Positions 43,897 to 56,300 of a DNA stretch of 64,000 nt are shown one piece after another. Positions within the stretch are counted from its first letter, which is position 1. Every line of letters begins with the position of its first letter. The DNA comes from Chrysaora quinquecirrha (taxonomy: Eukaryota > Cnidaria > Scyphozoa > Semaeostomeae > Pelagiidae): NCBI GenBank assembly GCA_014526335.1, contig JACTAT010000061.1:242965-306964 (forward strand), in the 5' to 3' direction. A program made the position numbers and the translations under genes. Under the pieces are notes generated by a model. It had not been told where the DNA came from. It saw nothing but the letters and a program-made list of their open reading frames with translations, and did no database searches.

Positions 43897-44374
43897 TACT
43901 TTGATGGCCTTGACCATCGTATGAATCCCCTTGAACCACGGCGCTCCCTGCCTTGAACACGTGGACACGCCTTTTCTGTATTGAAAAAAATACGGCTGCA
44001 GTGTTACAGTGGTCGGTTTACAGTAGTTTCGTCAGAAAAACATATAGGAAGCCGGGAAGGGATTTATAATTTATGTTCTTATTTCTCGATAAGTTAACAG
44101 CACTACAGCAGTCCAGAAGTCCACAGATATTGTGTATCACCCTTCATTGTAACCTTATCCTTGAAAACAGCAAAACGTCAAGAACTGATCCCTGCAGTAC
44201 GCGCGATTGCTACGCAATCCTTCTGCGGCGCAGCAAGACGCAAGGAACCAAGAAGTCAAATTATCAGAAGAAGCGGTTTGTTTTTGCAAGCAAGTCGAAA
44301 GTGCAAGAGGAAGAATCTTTAGAAGCAAAACTACAAATGTCTATTTTGATGATTGTGCATTCACTGAAACAGCT

Positions 44375-47300
44375 ATGATACCAAGAGGAGGTGGCCTAGA
44401 TGTCGCTGGCAATCAGAAGAAATCTTGCATATCTGTTGCCATATCAAGGGTTGGCCTTGCCAGTCAGGCATCGAGAATAAGCTTGACTGAAGAAAATGCA
44501 GATTTGAGCCAAGAAAAGCCACAAAATGAAAGGTAGGTAGCGAATGATTATGTTCATTGAATTGTTTATTGCTCAATGCGGAATTTTGCTTTCGGAAAAG
44601 GCGTGGGATTTGCAAAGCTTAGTATCGGGTTTCGTGGAAAAATTTGATGCTGTGGCTTTTGAGCATTTGACTAGAGATACTAGCATAGCATATGATAAGG
44701 TCGAATAAAAAAACAATAAAAAATCGATTAAATTAAACGAAACATATCGCTTAAATATCAATAAAATCGAGAAAACACTGAGAGAAAAACTTTAGTTTCT
44801 AATATTGATAGCTCATTCTGATATCATATCATTGAGTTTGTTTCACTTTCTGATTTTCCCTTTTTGTGTGCTTTGTTTTACTTTCATAATATTTTTAACC
44901 CTATTATGCTCACTCAACAGGTGTTTTTCTGATACCAGTTGACCAGTATTTTATTCAGAAAGTCGTATTTTTAGTTCAAATGATGAATTTAAGCTATGAA
45001 TTCATGTCACCTTGAATTCTGTGTGTTTGTTGAGAGCTTTGTTTTGCATAGGTGACTTTTCACAGTCTGTGATGTGAAATTTATAGTGACTTTCAAAAAA
45101 CATTAAAAAATCATCAAAAGCTCAACAGTATAAAAAATGTTTGAATATTTAATGAGGACAGCCTTTTGCTGTGTAACCACTCCTCTTACATTCAAACATA
45201 TACAAACAACACTGTATTAAGTTCTCTTCATTTATTACTCTAAACAAAACATGTTTGCAAGAGTCTGGAAGAAAACCATCTGGAACAAGAAATTTTATTT
45301 GAAAAGAATACAATAAGAATCTTAATCCAAACAGTAAACTTCAAAATCAACAAAGAATGTTAGTCTTAGAGATTACTTTTGTTTTTGTTAAGTTTTTATC
45401 CTTCCATAAATATCTCTGTTATTGATACCATGGAGATTTTTACTTAGTTTGTGAATTTAGACCTTTATGCTCCTTGTTAACTCTCACACTAACACTATAA
45501 GATCTTAACCCATATATAGAATACATAATGGCACTCGTGGGGTTGTATGGACTTGTCAATGAAATGTTCTACTGCCCCCCTCCAATCACAGTGGGTAGAA
45601 ACTTGTGTTCACTGTCCAAGAGAGGTCCATTTTTTCTAAAATGAAAGTCAGATGCAATATTTGCAGTCTGTGCTGTAGTACTTTTTCAAAGTTATGATAT
45701 AAAAATACTTTCCAATGGACTAAAAGGGGATAATTTTGAGCCTTATTTATTTTGGTTATTTATTTATATGAAGTTTAAAAGGATAGAAGCAACTTATACC
45801 CACATTTTTTACAATGCAGAGCCCATAAAAAATTTTGTGAAATGTTGAAACTTTAAATTTCTTTTGGGCTTTGATATAAATTGACAAAACTTGTGAAGGA
45901 AATTAATTAGTGGGCAATTTGAAAACTTGTGGAAAAAAACAGATAAAGCACCTCTTGAAAAAAAGCTAAGCAAGCAACAAGCAATTGTTATTTGTTAACG
46001 CAATTCAGGGGTTATGGCAGCTATACAGCTGATGTGGACCTTCAGCTTGTTCCCCCAGACTGATATTCTAGAATGAATACCCTGGGTACTCATTTACCGA
46101 CCTCAGAAGGATGGAAAGCTGAGTTTACTGTAGGCTTGTGGATAGTGGTCACAACGAGATTCGAACCCACAAACTTACAATAAGGAGCCAGACACCATGA
46201 CCACTCAGCCACACACCACCGCTAACAAAAGCTTCTACACCTCCTAGATTCAAGTATTGCTGCATAGAATTAATTTGGCTTACATATTGCAATATATTTT
46301 TCTAGGGCAAGGTTCTTGGATGGAGCTTTCTTTGAAGCATTTGCTACTGTTGATGAGAAGCAGAAAGGCTCTATTAAAAAAGCCAAGCAAGAAACCAAAA
46401 GGCAGATTGAAACTTTGGTGGGAAAAGACCAAGCCGATGGATATTCAACCTTTTACAAGTTATTCTCCAAAGATGTATTCACTGCATCTCAGGTAATATT
46501 TGGAGTTCATTTTCTATTTTTAACAATTCTTTGCACTTCCAGACTTATAGAGTTTTGTACTGAGGAAAGTTGGACCCTCTTAAGCAATCTCATGCATAAT
46601 TGTTGGAAATCCTGTTTTGGACATTGCAGATAAATAGTTTTGTAGATGGAAATTCTCAATTTTAAATCATTTCCCAATAATAGACAAAACAGAGTTTTCA
46701 GAGTACAAGTGGAATGGATGCATGAATGAGGGGCATTTCACTCTTTGAAATGGTATATTAGACTACAGCTATGCTAGAACAAAGAATATGGTTGCCCTAT
46801 CTTGCTAGGCTATCATCCGCAAGATTAAGGATAGCATCTCCGAGACCTTGTACCCTGACTGTGATTGTACCGCGACTTGGGCTGGCACCCCTCGCACCCC
46901 GACCTAGCTGAGCTTTCGGCATCACAAGCCAGCTGGATTAGGCCACGACACCAGCGGCCACGACCACATCACCTTCTTAAGCAAAGTAGTATGCGGCTTC
47001 CATAAGTAATATACAGCTGTTGTGTTATAGTTACTAAACATATCACCTGTTACGTGTCAAAACCTTAAAGCGAGTCTCTTTAAATAATGATTTATATGCA
47101 ACTATTCTCGTTCAGAAAATGAAGTCAACGGCTAAAATGAAGTAGTTCCAAATTTGAAATAGAAAGGGTGAAGTTGAACTCTGTTGCATCCATTTATAGG
47201 ATCTACTTTTTCTATTTCTAATCGCAAAATATCAATTATTTACAAGAAAATCTTGTTGATTTAGCTAAAACCACTCTCAAAGACCTTCCAGCGTGAAGAA

Positions 47301-50300
47301 AGAACGAACGATCACAAAATTTTCTTCCATGCCACGCCTCCCCAAAGCAACTGGTATTTTCCGAGCCACATTTGGCAAATAAATGTATGAAAATTTGTTT
47401 GAGATCGAGGCAATAGCCACTTGTTTTTCGTCTTGCTGAATATACTCGCGCAAGAGTTGTTTGTCTATTCAGCTTCTTAAGCCATAAGGCTGTTCTGATT
47501 CCAGTCGAAGCGCGATTCGCTCCTTTGAAATCTCGTACACCCTTGCTCCAAAACCTATTGTTTTAATGGAAGTCCCTTGGAAATCCTTTTGTTTTAGTCA
47601 AATTCTCGTACGCCTTTTTGAAAAGTGGATTGCCTCTCGATTCAGCCACTTTTCTGCTGTGCATTGTTGTGCATCCATTAAGACGTTTAATGGGATGCTG
47701 AGCTCAGTACACGCTTTTTTTATAAGGAACCTATCTCAAGGCCTAGTTCTTAAAGTTCCTTTCCTTATTTTTGGACCTATTTTGAGGCAATTGCAGTTCA
47801 AAAAGTTCCTTAATAGTTCCTTAATTTTAACTGCCCATACAGTGGTCTTAACAATAAAGAGAGGCACTTGCATGTGAGCAAAGCTCGAGACTACTCAACG
47901 AAACATTTGATACATGTGTAACGTACAATTTATGTGATTTTCGACTGCAAATGAATGGAACCGGCTTTATAATTCTTGGTTATTTGCAGTGATAAAAGCA
48001 TTCGACATTAAGAAGTTCCTTAACGATGTTCTCTTTAGTAGTATATGTTATTTAAATTTTCGGGCCTTCTACATGTAGGTTCCTTATAAAGTGGTTCTTT
48101 ATAAAAAAAAGCGTGTACACCCTTGCTCGAAAACCTATTGTTTTAACGGAAATCCCTTGAAAATCTTTCTGTTTTAGTCAAATTCTCGTACGTCTTTTTG
48201 CAGAGTGAATTGCCTCTCGATTCAGCCACTTTTCTGCTGTGCGTTGTTGTGCATGCATTAAGACGTTTAACGGAATGCTCAGTCCATTATGTCCCCCTTG
48301 CAATCCTTCAAAGCAAAAGGTTCAAAATTTGGTCCCGTTGCCTTGGGGCTAGCCAGGAGAAAACACCGTATTCCTTACCCTCGAGCCGCTGAATATCATC
48401 TCTTGACGATCGAAGTTGGAAAACTATTTATTTATCATAGTAGATTTAACTTTTGTTCTTAGTGAAGACAGGGTGGTTTCTTCAGTCTCTGTAAAGTAGG
48501 ATTTTCATTGGGTGAATCCTTTGCGCGATAAGCTTTCGCAAAAATTAGGAGTCATTTCTAATTTCGTCATTCGCTGCGATGAACGGATGAACGGAAATTA
48601 AAGTTCTGTTCTAGTGTGGCGATCAAAGCCTTTCCTTCGCGCGAAGAATTTTGCCCAGTAGAGATCCGGCGCGCTTACAGTTTCTCCAACAGGGTTTCCA
48701 TGGTGTTTGAATTTAACTTGTAAAACTTCGCAGTCTTTTTCGTGTTTTTCTTTATTTATTGGTATCCCTATTATTCTGCAAGGTGTGCAGTCTGTAATTG
48801 CTGATGGCTATCATTTGGTTGCCCCCTCCCGAGATGGACGAATAAGGGAGAAACCCGGAATACTATCGGAAACCTAGCTCTTCAGACCTCTCTTATAATC
48901 ATAACTTCCGACGAAGAGGGTACATAACTATAATTATTGTTATAATCATCGAATCTTGATACACGATACAGGATAATTCTACAGTTATATTATATATACA
49001 TGGAAATTTGTAACAAAGTATCTTATAAGTAGGCCACGATCCGCCAATCTTGCTCAAGGACACGCCCACATGGACATGCACCTTTGTCCGAAAATTTTGG
49101 GTTTTGCCCATAAACTGAAAATTCCCAGCTATGCCACTGCGTACAGGCCAGGCTACCAAGGAGTAGGACTTTTAACAGTCTAGCTTACCACACATTAGCC
49201 GCTAAAGTTGATGCTTTATTTTCTATTTATTTTTGTTACTGACGAAGAGTTACGATCGATGCGTTCAGTTCTAATCTTTTCAAGTTTATTTAAGGCGGCT
49301 AACCGAATTTTGTCAAGTTTGCTTTCTTCTTCGCTCTCATATGCAAAGCAAGCAAACATTCAAGTGCTTGTGTTTTCAACGTGTATTTTATTTGCACTGA
49401 GCATGCTGCCACATGCTACACGCGTAGAGAAATTCACACAAGCAGGATGTAAACAATATTTGGATGTTAACTGTCAAACCGAAAGACACGAGCGGATAAC
49501 TTTGATAGCTAGGAAATATACTCATTAAGCTCTTTCCCTTTTCTCGCCGCATGAAGCCTCTTCCAGTATTTAAACCATAAACAGTGAACGGTTAACGGCT
49601 GTAGCTCACGAAACCTGGTTAAGTTTTGCACGAGAAACTGCAAACGGCTGTATGCACTGAAAGCGGTACACGGTTAACGGCTATTAGAAAAGAAAAGGTT
49701 GCCTTGAACCTCCGTCTCCAAAATTTTGCCATGAAGATTTGCAGTGGAAACCAATTGAATTTGCAGGGTGCATGTGGGTCATTTTGTCTTGTTGCTTCTC
49801 TTTGAAGGTGCTGTGGCGTCGTGGTGTAATCCAGCTGACTCGTAGTGTCAGAAGCTCAGTGTGGTCAGGGTTCGAGCCCAGCCACGGTAGCGTCACAGCC
49901 AAGGTCGAGGTCTCGATTAGTTAACCTACTACTGAGATCCTAGCGACTGGCGCTGAAGCACCATTTCACCTTCGCCTTCACCTCCCCTGATTCCGTCTAG
50001 CTGAAAGCATTGTCGTGGAAATCACGCATTTGAGACGACTCTCCAAAAAGCTAACGGTGACGTTCCCTGTCCAGGGATTGGGAGAGGGGGTAAAATCCTG
50101 AAAAGTCTGACCAGTGTTGCATCCCGTAACAGAACCACAAATAGTCCCGACCTTTCCAATCTAGGAACTAGGAGTAGGACCTTTGCCTTCCAGATATGCT
50201 GACTGTAGCCTTTTGCTGATACTAATCTTAATGGAAAATTAAATTTGTCGAGCTTTCATACCATGCTACGTATAAGCTATTAATAACCGAATTTTTTCTT

Positions 50301-53300
50301 TAACAGGCCAAGATAATGTATACAGAATTACTGTATGCTGTGACACATCGACTGGGAAAAAAGGCATTTGAAAATGATGGAATCAACGATGGTGATCTTA
50401 TAGTCTATGGCCAAGAAGTAAATGTCTATCTTTTTATCAGTTAATCTTTCATCATAATTGTTAACGTTTTTCCTAAAATATATGAGTGAGAAGTGCATGC
50501 GATGCGAGAGAGTATTTAGTCTCTCTTTTGACAAGAAACATGCCCCTTTTTGCAAGAGTTGCCCCCTAATCATGCCAGTTACCCGTTTTTTCACTCTGGT
50601 ACTCTGGTACTCTGGTACAATATCTGCAGAGATTCAGAAAACAAGATCCAAGTAGTTCACAACAAGGAAAATACTTGGTTGAATTCCTCCTGTAGCAGAT
50701 AAGCCACGACTTGAATCCTTTCTTTCTTTCTTCATGAATTTGAAGCACAATTTGCTGCACTATCTCTGCTGGAGCGGCCGGAATACCGGTCGTTGTATGA
50801 GCAGAGGATTCCCTTATTTAAGTTGTCCACGATCTTGAAGAAAAATGTTGCGCCCACAAAGACCTCTTTGAAAAGATGTATTATATTTCTTGACAGTCTT
50901 TCCAGTTACCCGTGTAGACTTGTAGCACAGGCATTGCCTAAATAAAAGCGAGACTGTTTTCAATAAAGGCACAGTACGTGATTTTCACATGCCTTGCTAA
51001 ACGCGCCCAATTGACTGATATTTGGCTCCCCGTCTGCGAGTTTGCCCCCATTCAATTTCAGGCCTGGGATCCACCATTTGTGTGAAGATGTGAAAAATGC
51101 ACCGATATTCCGCTTGTAAGAGCCTTCAATTTTGATACTTAGGCCTTGAGACGATTCATGATTTTCAAATTGCAAATATATAATATTGAATTCAATATAT
51201 AAAAGAATGCAGAGAGAAAGATCTCTTATCTAGGCTAAACGATCAAACATTGTTTGTCAAACATTTGAAATTTGTTTATCGAGCAATGGTTCGGCAACGT
51301 TACAAAACATTTTTGAAAATGTTCGATCATTTGGCCAGGGCCTTGAAGCAGGGCCTTAAAACAATGTTTAACAAGTATAATAATTAATTGTTTAAAATTT
51401 CTCTTATATTCAGGCCTTCGGAATAACTAGAGAGCAACACAAGAAGATATACAAGGAGCTCAAAGAGCGGAAGGTTCGTAAAGCTATAGCTAAACTAGGA
51501 TACTTGTTGCGCATGACGCTGTATTCGGCGGGTCTCCCAGGCTAAACATGCGAGTGACAAGCGAGCAACATGTCCCCCATGTCATTTGCATAGAAATGTT
51601 TCTGTTGTCTCCCAGAAATTTTTGCGTGTCTCTTGCTACAAATTTTGTCGCGTGATAAAGAGATTCCGAGGTGGCTAAACTAGGAGACAACGAGAGGACA
51701 TCAATGTCGCGCGCGACTTGTCTCAGTTTAGCCAGGCCTTAAGTTTTGATATCTGATATTTTCAGCCCTTCCGAGAGAAGCAAACAATTGAGGTGGATTC
51801 CACTCCACGAAAAGACGTAAGAGATTCCCGTTGAAACGAAAGGATTTCCAAGGGATTTCTTTAAAAACCATCGAAATCCCAGCAGAGGGTGTACAAAGTT
51901 CCAAGGAGAGAATTTCCCCTCACAAACAATATTCTTATCCCTGATTCTTGTCAGGCAGTGATATTGCATGGCAAATGACTGTCCCGTAATTGATGCTGTA
52001 AATGTTGGCATGAATAAAATGCAAAAAAACAGTTATTTTTTATGCGTTGTTTCTTGTTTTCTATCGTTTTCAAATTAGATAAAAATGTTTTGAAAAATCG
52101 TTTCAGTTTGCTTGTCAATTAGCTAACACGATGTTTTCTATTGTAGCCTCCAAAGAAATTTGTCAATGTAACAGGTGAACTGGTCCACATCTTTCTATTT
52201 GTCTTTCATTTTGATAATTCCAGTTTTTTTAGAAAATATTTTTCGATAATTTCCACATGATTGTGCTGTGGTGCGTGGTGTAATCCAGCAGACTCGTGGT
52301 GTCAGGAGCTCCATTGGGCAGGGTTCGAGCCAAGCTACGGTAGAGTCACAGACAGGGTCGATGTCTCCATCAGTTAACCTACTTCCGTGATCCCAGCGAG
52401 TGGCGCTAAAACACAATTTCACCTTCACCTTCAACATATAGCACTTCTTTCATATTTTCAAGTTTACACTCGTGTTGTCAGGAGCTCCATTGGGCAGAGT
52501 TCGAGTCCAGCCACGGTAGCGTCACAGAAAGGGGCGATGTCTCGATTATAGTTAACCTACTACTGAAATCCTAGCGACTGGCACTAAAACACCATTTAAC
52601 CTTTACCTTCACCTTCCACATATAGCACTTCTTTCCAAATTTACAAGTTTAACGAGTTTTTTTAACTAAACCAGTATTACAAATGGAGTCCTCGAATCAA
52701 AGAACGAATTTATTTTACTGGTGGTGATTTAATTACCTGGTCAAATTAATCTCAGTCTATGTGAATAGACAGTACAAGAAAAATCTGGAAGTGCCGTTGT
52801 TTAGGCCTTAAAATCCAATTCATGTTCTCAAGCACCTTGTATATATATTGTATAGGCGAACCTGTTGCATTGGCATATATAATGTTATTTTTTCCATACG
52901 GAGTCCAGCCTCCCATAGTCTCTTTTCAATTGCTACTTTGCCCATCAATAATAGTTTGATGTGTACTTCTGTGTTTATTTTAGTTGCTGAAGGGAAAAAT
53001 TTGGAAGCAAAAGATGCAAACGGTAAAGCACCATCTCCTTCAATTATCTATCATCTTTCTAGTGAAAAGACCTTCAATTAGCTCAGGCTAAAATCCTTTA
53101 AAAAATGTGTTAAAAGCAGAGATGCTAGAAGCCCACAGAAGCGCCTAGCATTCCAGCGCAATAATACCATCCCATATTGTTGAAAAATCTTATTGTATAG
53201 TATTTTTGACAGCCTTCCCAGTACGACCTTTGAAATTATATCAAACCCTTACCACGATCTGCTAACTTCGGGTTAGCTTTCAAAACAATATTTGATGTTT

Positions 53301-56300
53301 GACCCTTTAGTCAAATCGCAAAACAAAGCTTAATAAAGACATGGTTCTTAAATAAAAAATGTGCGTGTTCCTTCTGTAATAAATGAATCTTTGATGCAAT
53401 CTGTGGAGTTGCTTCATGTTAGTTTGAATTAGTGTTTATCACTATTGTGTTACTAACGTTAAACAATGTACAATTACAATTACAATTACAATTGCTTGGC
53501 AAGCAGAATAGACGCTTCCGCAAAAGATGGCCGCCGTTTTTGCCTACTGTTTTCATTAAGGATTTTCGAAAGAAATTCTAGGAATAATTTCCTTAGTTAC
53601 GTATTTTACATAGCTACAGACGTTGAATTCGTATGTAAGAATTTATTCCCAGAATTCCCTTCGTAAAACCTTATGAAAAACAAGGGGTTGACAGAAACGG
53701 CGGCCATCTTTTGCGGAAACCTCTATTGCTGGGCAATGTTACTGAAAAATTTCAAAACAGTTTCTGAAAAAACGTGTGCAGAGAAATGCTTTGTGACGTG
53801 GCAAAAAAGTCAAAATTCTGTTTGACAGTACATTTGAAATGTTTATATGATAATATTTTGTGTTTTGCAATGTTATTTACTATGTTACATTTGCTTTGCA
53901 GGCCTGAGTGACCCATACTGTATGCTTGCCATTATAAATGGCGAAGAGGGTAAAAAATTAAGTAAAGATGGAAAAAGAACCAAGAAGATAGTATTACGAG
54001 ACATCAGAGATGAGGATACGGTAAAGATATCAAAAATCAAAATGAACACATTGAATCCTGTATGGAATGAACGTTTTGAATTGTAAGTTTTATATTTTTG
54101 TTATACACTCTCTGTTTTCTTGTGTCAATACGAGACGGGCATTACTGTAGAAAAAATTTCTATCATCATCATCATCATCTAAACATTTTTAATAGTTAAC
54201 TGCCATAATGTCCGGCACAATCATTAATCCCCACTTTTTTCTGCCTTCAGTTAGTTTCACTTGCTTTTCCAATACGGTCTCAGATGTTGATATGTTGAGT
54301 TCAAGATTTATATTAACATTTTTTCCAAGATTCATCAAAATTTATATTAACCGAATTGAGGTACTTTTCTATTTCTTTCGACCATATTAAACTTGACTCT
54401 TCAGGTCTTTGTTACATCTGTCAGAGCCTCTTTCAGGGAGCGTCTGATAGGACATCATTTGTCGAAGGTCCCGTCCACCACACGCATACGGATGTTTTTT
54501 GAAAACGCAAATTTATTTTTACATTTCTGCCTTCCACACACACGTAGCCAGCGTTTTCGGCGATGGAAAACGGAACCTTTCGAAGACGCCCTCCAGGGTG
54601 GAAATTTTTGAAAACGCTGTTTTCATGCTATCATGTGGACGGGGAAAACGCAACTTGAGCCCGTTGATGGGATAAATTGAGGAAATAAAGTTATTTTCCT
54701 TAAATTTAATTTTGTTTTTTTCCAGAGAAATTAACGACATTGAAAACGAGATTATACGAATCGACCTATGGTATGTATTGGTGTATATTTATTAATTCAT
54801 ACTTAAACGTTATAGCTTTTTATTAAGCTTTGATACAAGCTACAAAGTCATTAAAGGTCTCTTCCTACGAGATACTTAAATATGTCTCACTCATATGAGA
54901 CATCTGTACTAGATACACCTATGAAGGGAATATGAGGATGGTTAATATAATTTTGGTACGGGTACATGCCACCAATTAAGGATGGGTTTTCGACCCTTAA
55001 ATTCTCAATGGGGTATGATATTCATATCCACCCTTAAGTCATGTACCCCTCACCCCCCAAATACAGTATCTTGGGTGGACTGAGATTACGAAAGCTGAAA
55101 TTGAATTCTAAAACTATGAAACCTCCAACTATGTTCTAGGGATAAAGACGACTCCTCGGTTTTTCTTGATGAAGATAACAGAGTAACAGCAATCAAAGGT
55201 TTTAGTGGCCTAAATAGGTAAGTCTCGAGCTTGATTAGACCCTTTTTGTAATGCCAACTTAGACTCATTACATAAGTCCCGCTCTTCGCAAACAACAACG
55301 GCAGCCTTTAGCAACAACAGAAACTATTTACTTAAAAAATCAGTTTAATGGCCTAAAGCTCAGAGTGGTTCTGAGCGACCTGTATATATCAGGTTGCCTA
55401 AGGAGGGAAAACTACGACTCGTGGTTTCGTATGCTACTGAAATATTCTTACACGTTTAAACGTTGAAGTTTGTGATAAGGTTTTTTGTCATTTCTTGATA
55501 GAAGTCCACAATATATCGTTTGCTTTTTATTTGAATTGACAGTCAATGAAATGTTGATCTTTTTCCCGCCTAAATCAAGCCTGATATCGTCATTGGTTTC
55601 TTTTAAATCTTTGTGATTTGGCCTACGGCGGCCGCCATGTTAGGTTAAGCGTTGCAATAATTTGTTCCCCTAAGTGTGATTTTCTTGTCTGCATGCTGCA
55701 TGATCCTGTTGAATGTTTGGCTTATCAATCGTTCTTTTACTGCTTCTCATGAGTAAGTTAAAAGGGTTGAGCCGTCTTAGCGTGATGTATGGATTTGCTT
55801 GGTGCTTTTTCATTCTGCGGTAGTTAAGATTGAGGAAAGAGGTTGTAAGGGACCAGTCTAGTAATAGCTACGCATTCTCAGTATAGCAATGCGGTCTATT
55901 GATAGCTCTAAAGCTACCTTACTCAAAGTCTACAGTTTAAACCCAGGGGTATACATTGGTAATGAGTTTTTGCGATGTTGTCATCCTTACCCTTCTCTAA
56001 GGTGTTTTCCTCAAAATATCTCTTGTAAATCAGTAATTTTGTTTTGAGGTAGATGGAAAGACCTATTGCGACACAGCATACATGTCTCTTTCTTTGATTA
56101 AAGCAATGCACACTATGCTGGTCTAGGTCAACATTAGACTTACTACATGAGTCGTAGTTATCGCTTTAGAATTGAATTGCTGGTCTCTCAAACTACTGAC
56201 TGAAGCGAACAACAACAACGTCAGCTCAATAGAGGTTTCCGCAAAAGATGGCCGCCGTTTCTGTCAACCCCTTGTTTTTCATAAGGTTTTACGAAGGGAA

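Noticed and set aside
44073..44378. 101-codon ORF as the first exon of the Munc13-like gene
   Set aside because: It is in a different frame from the exon that joins in phase to 46306; the frame with ATG 44375 splices cleanly.
46146..46220. Functional tRNA gene
   Set aside because: Box A and B are good, but I could not form a convincing acceptor stem, and a long non-tRNA body follows, as in SINEs.
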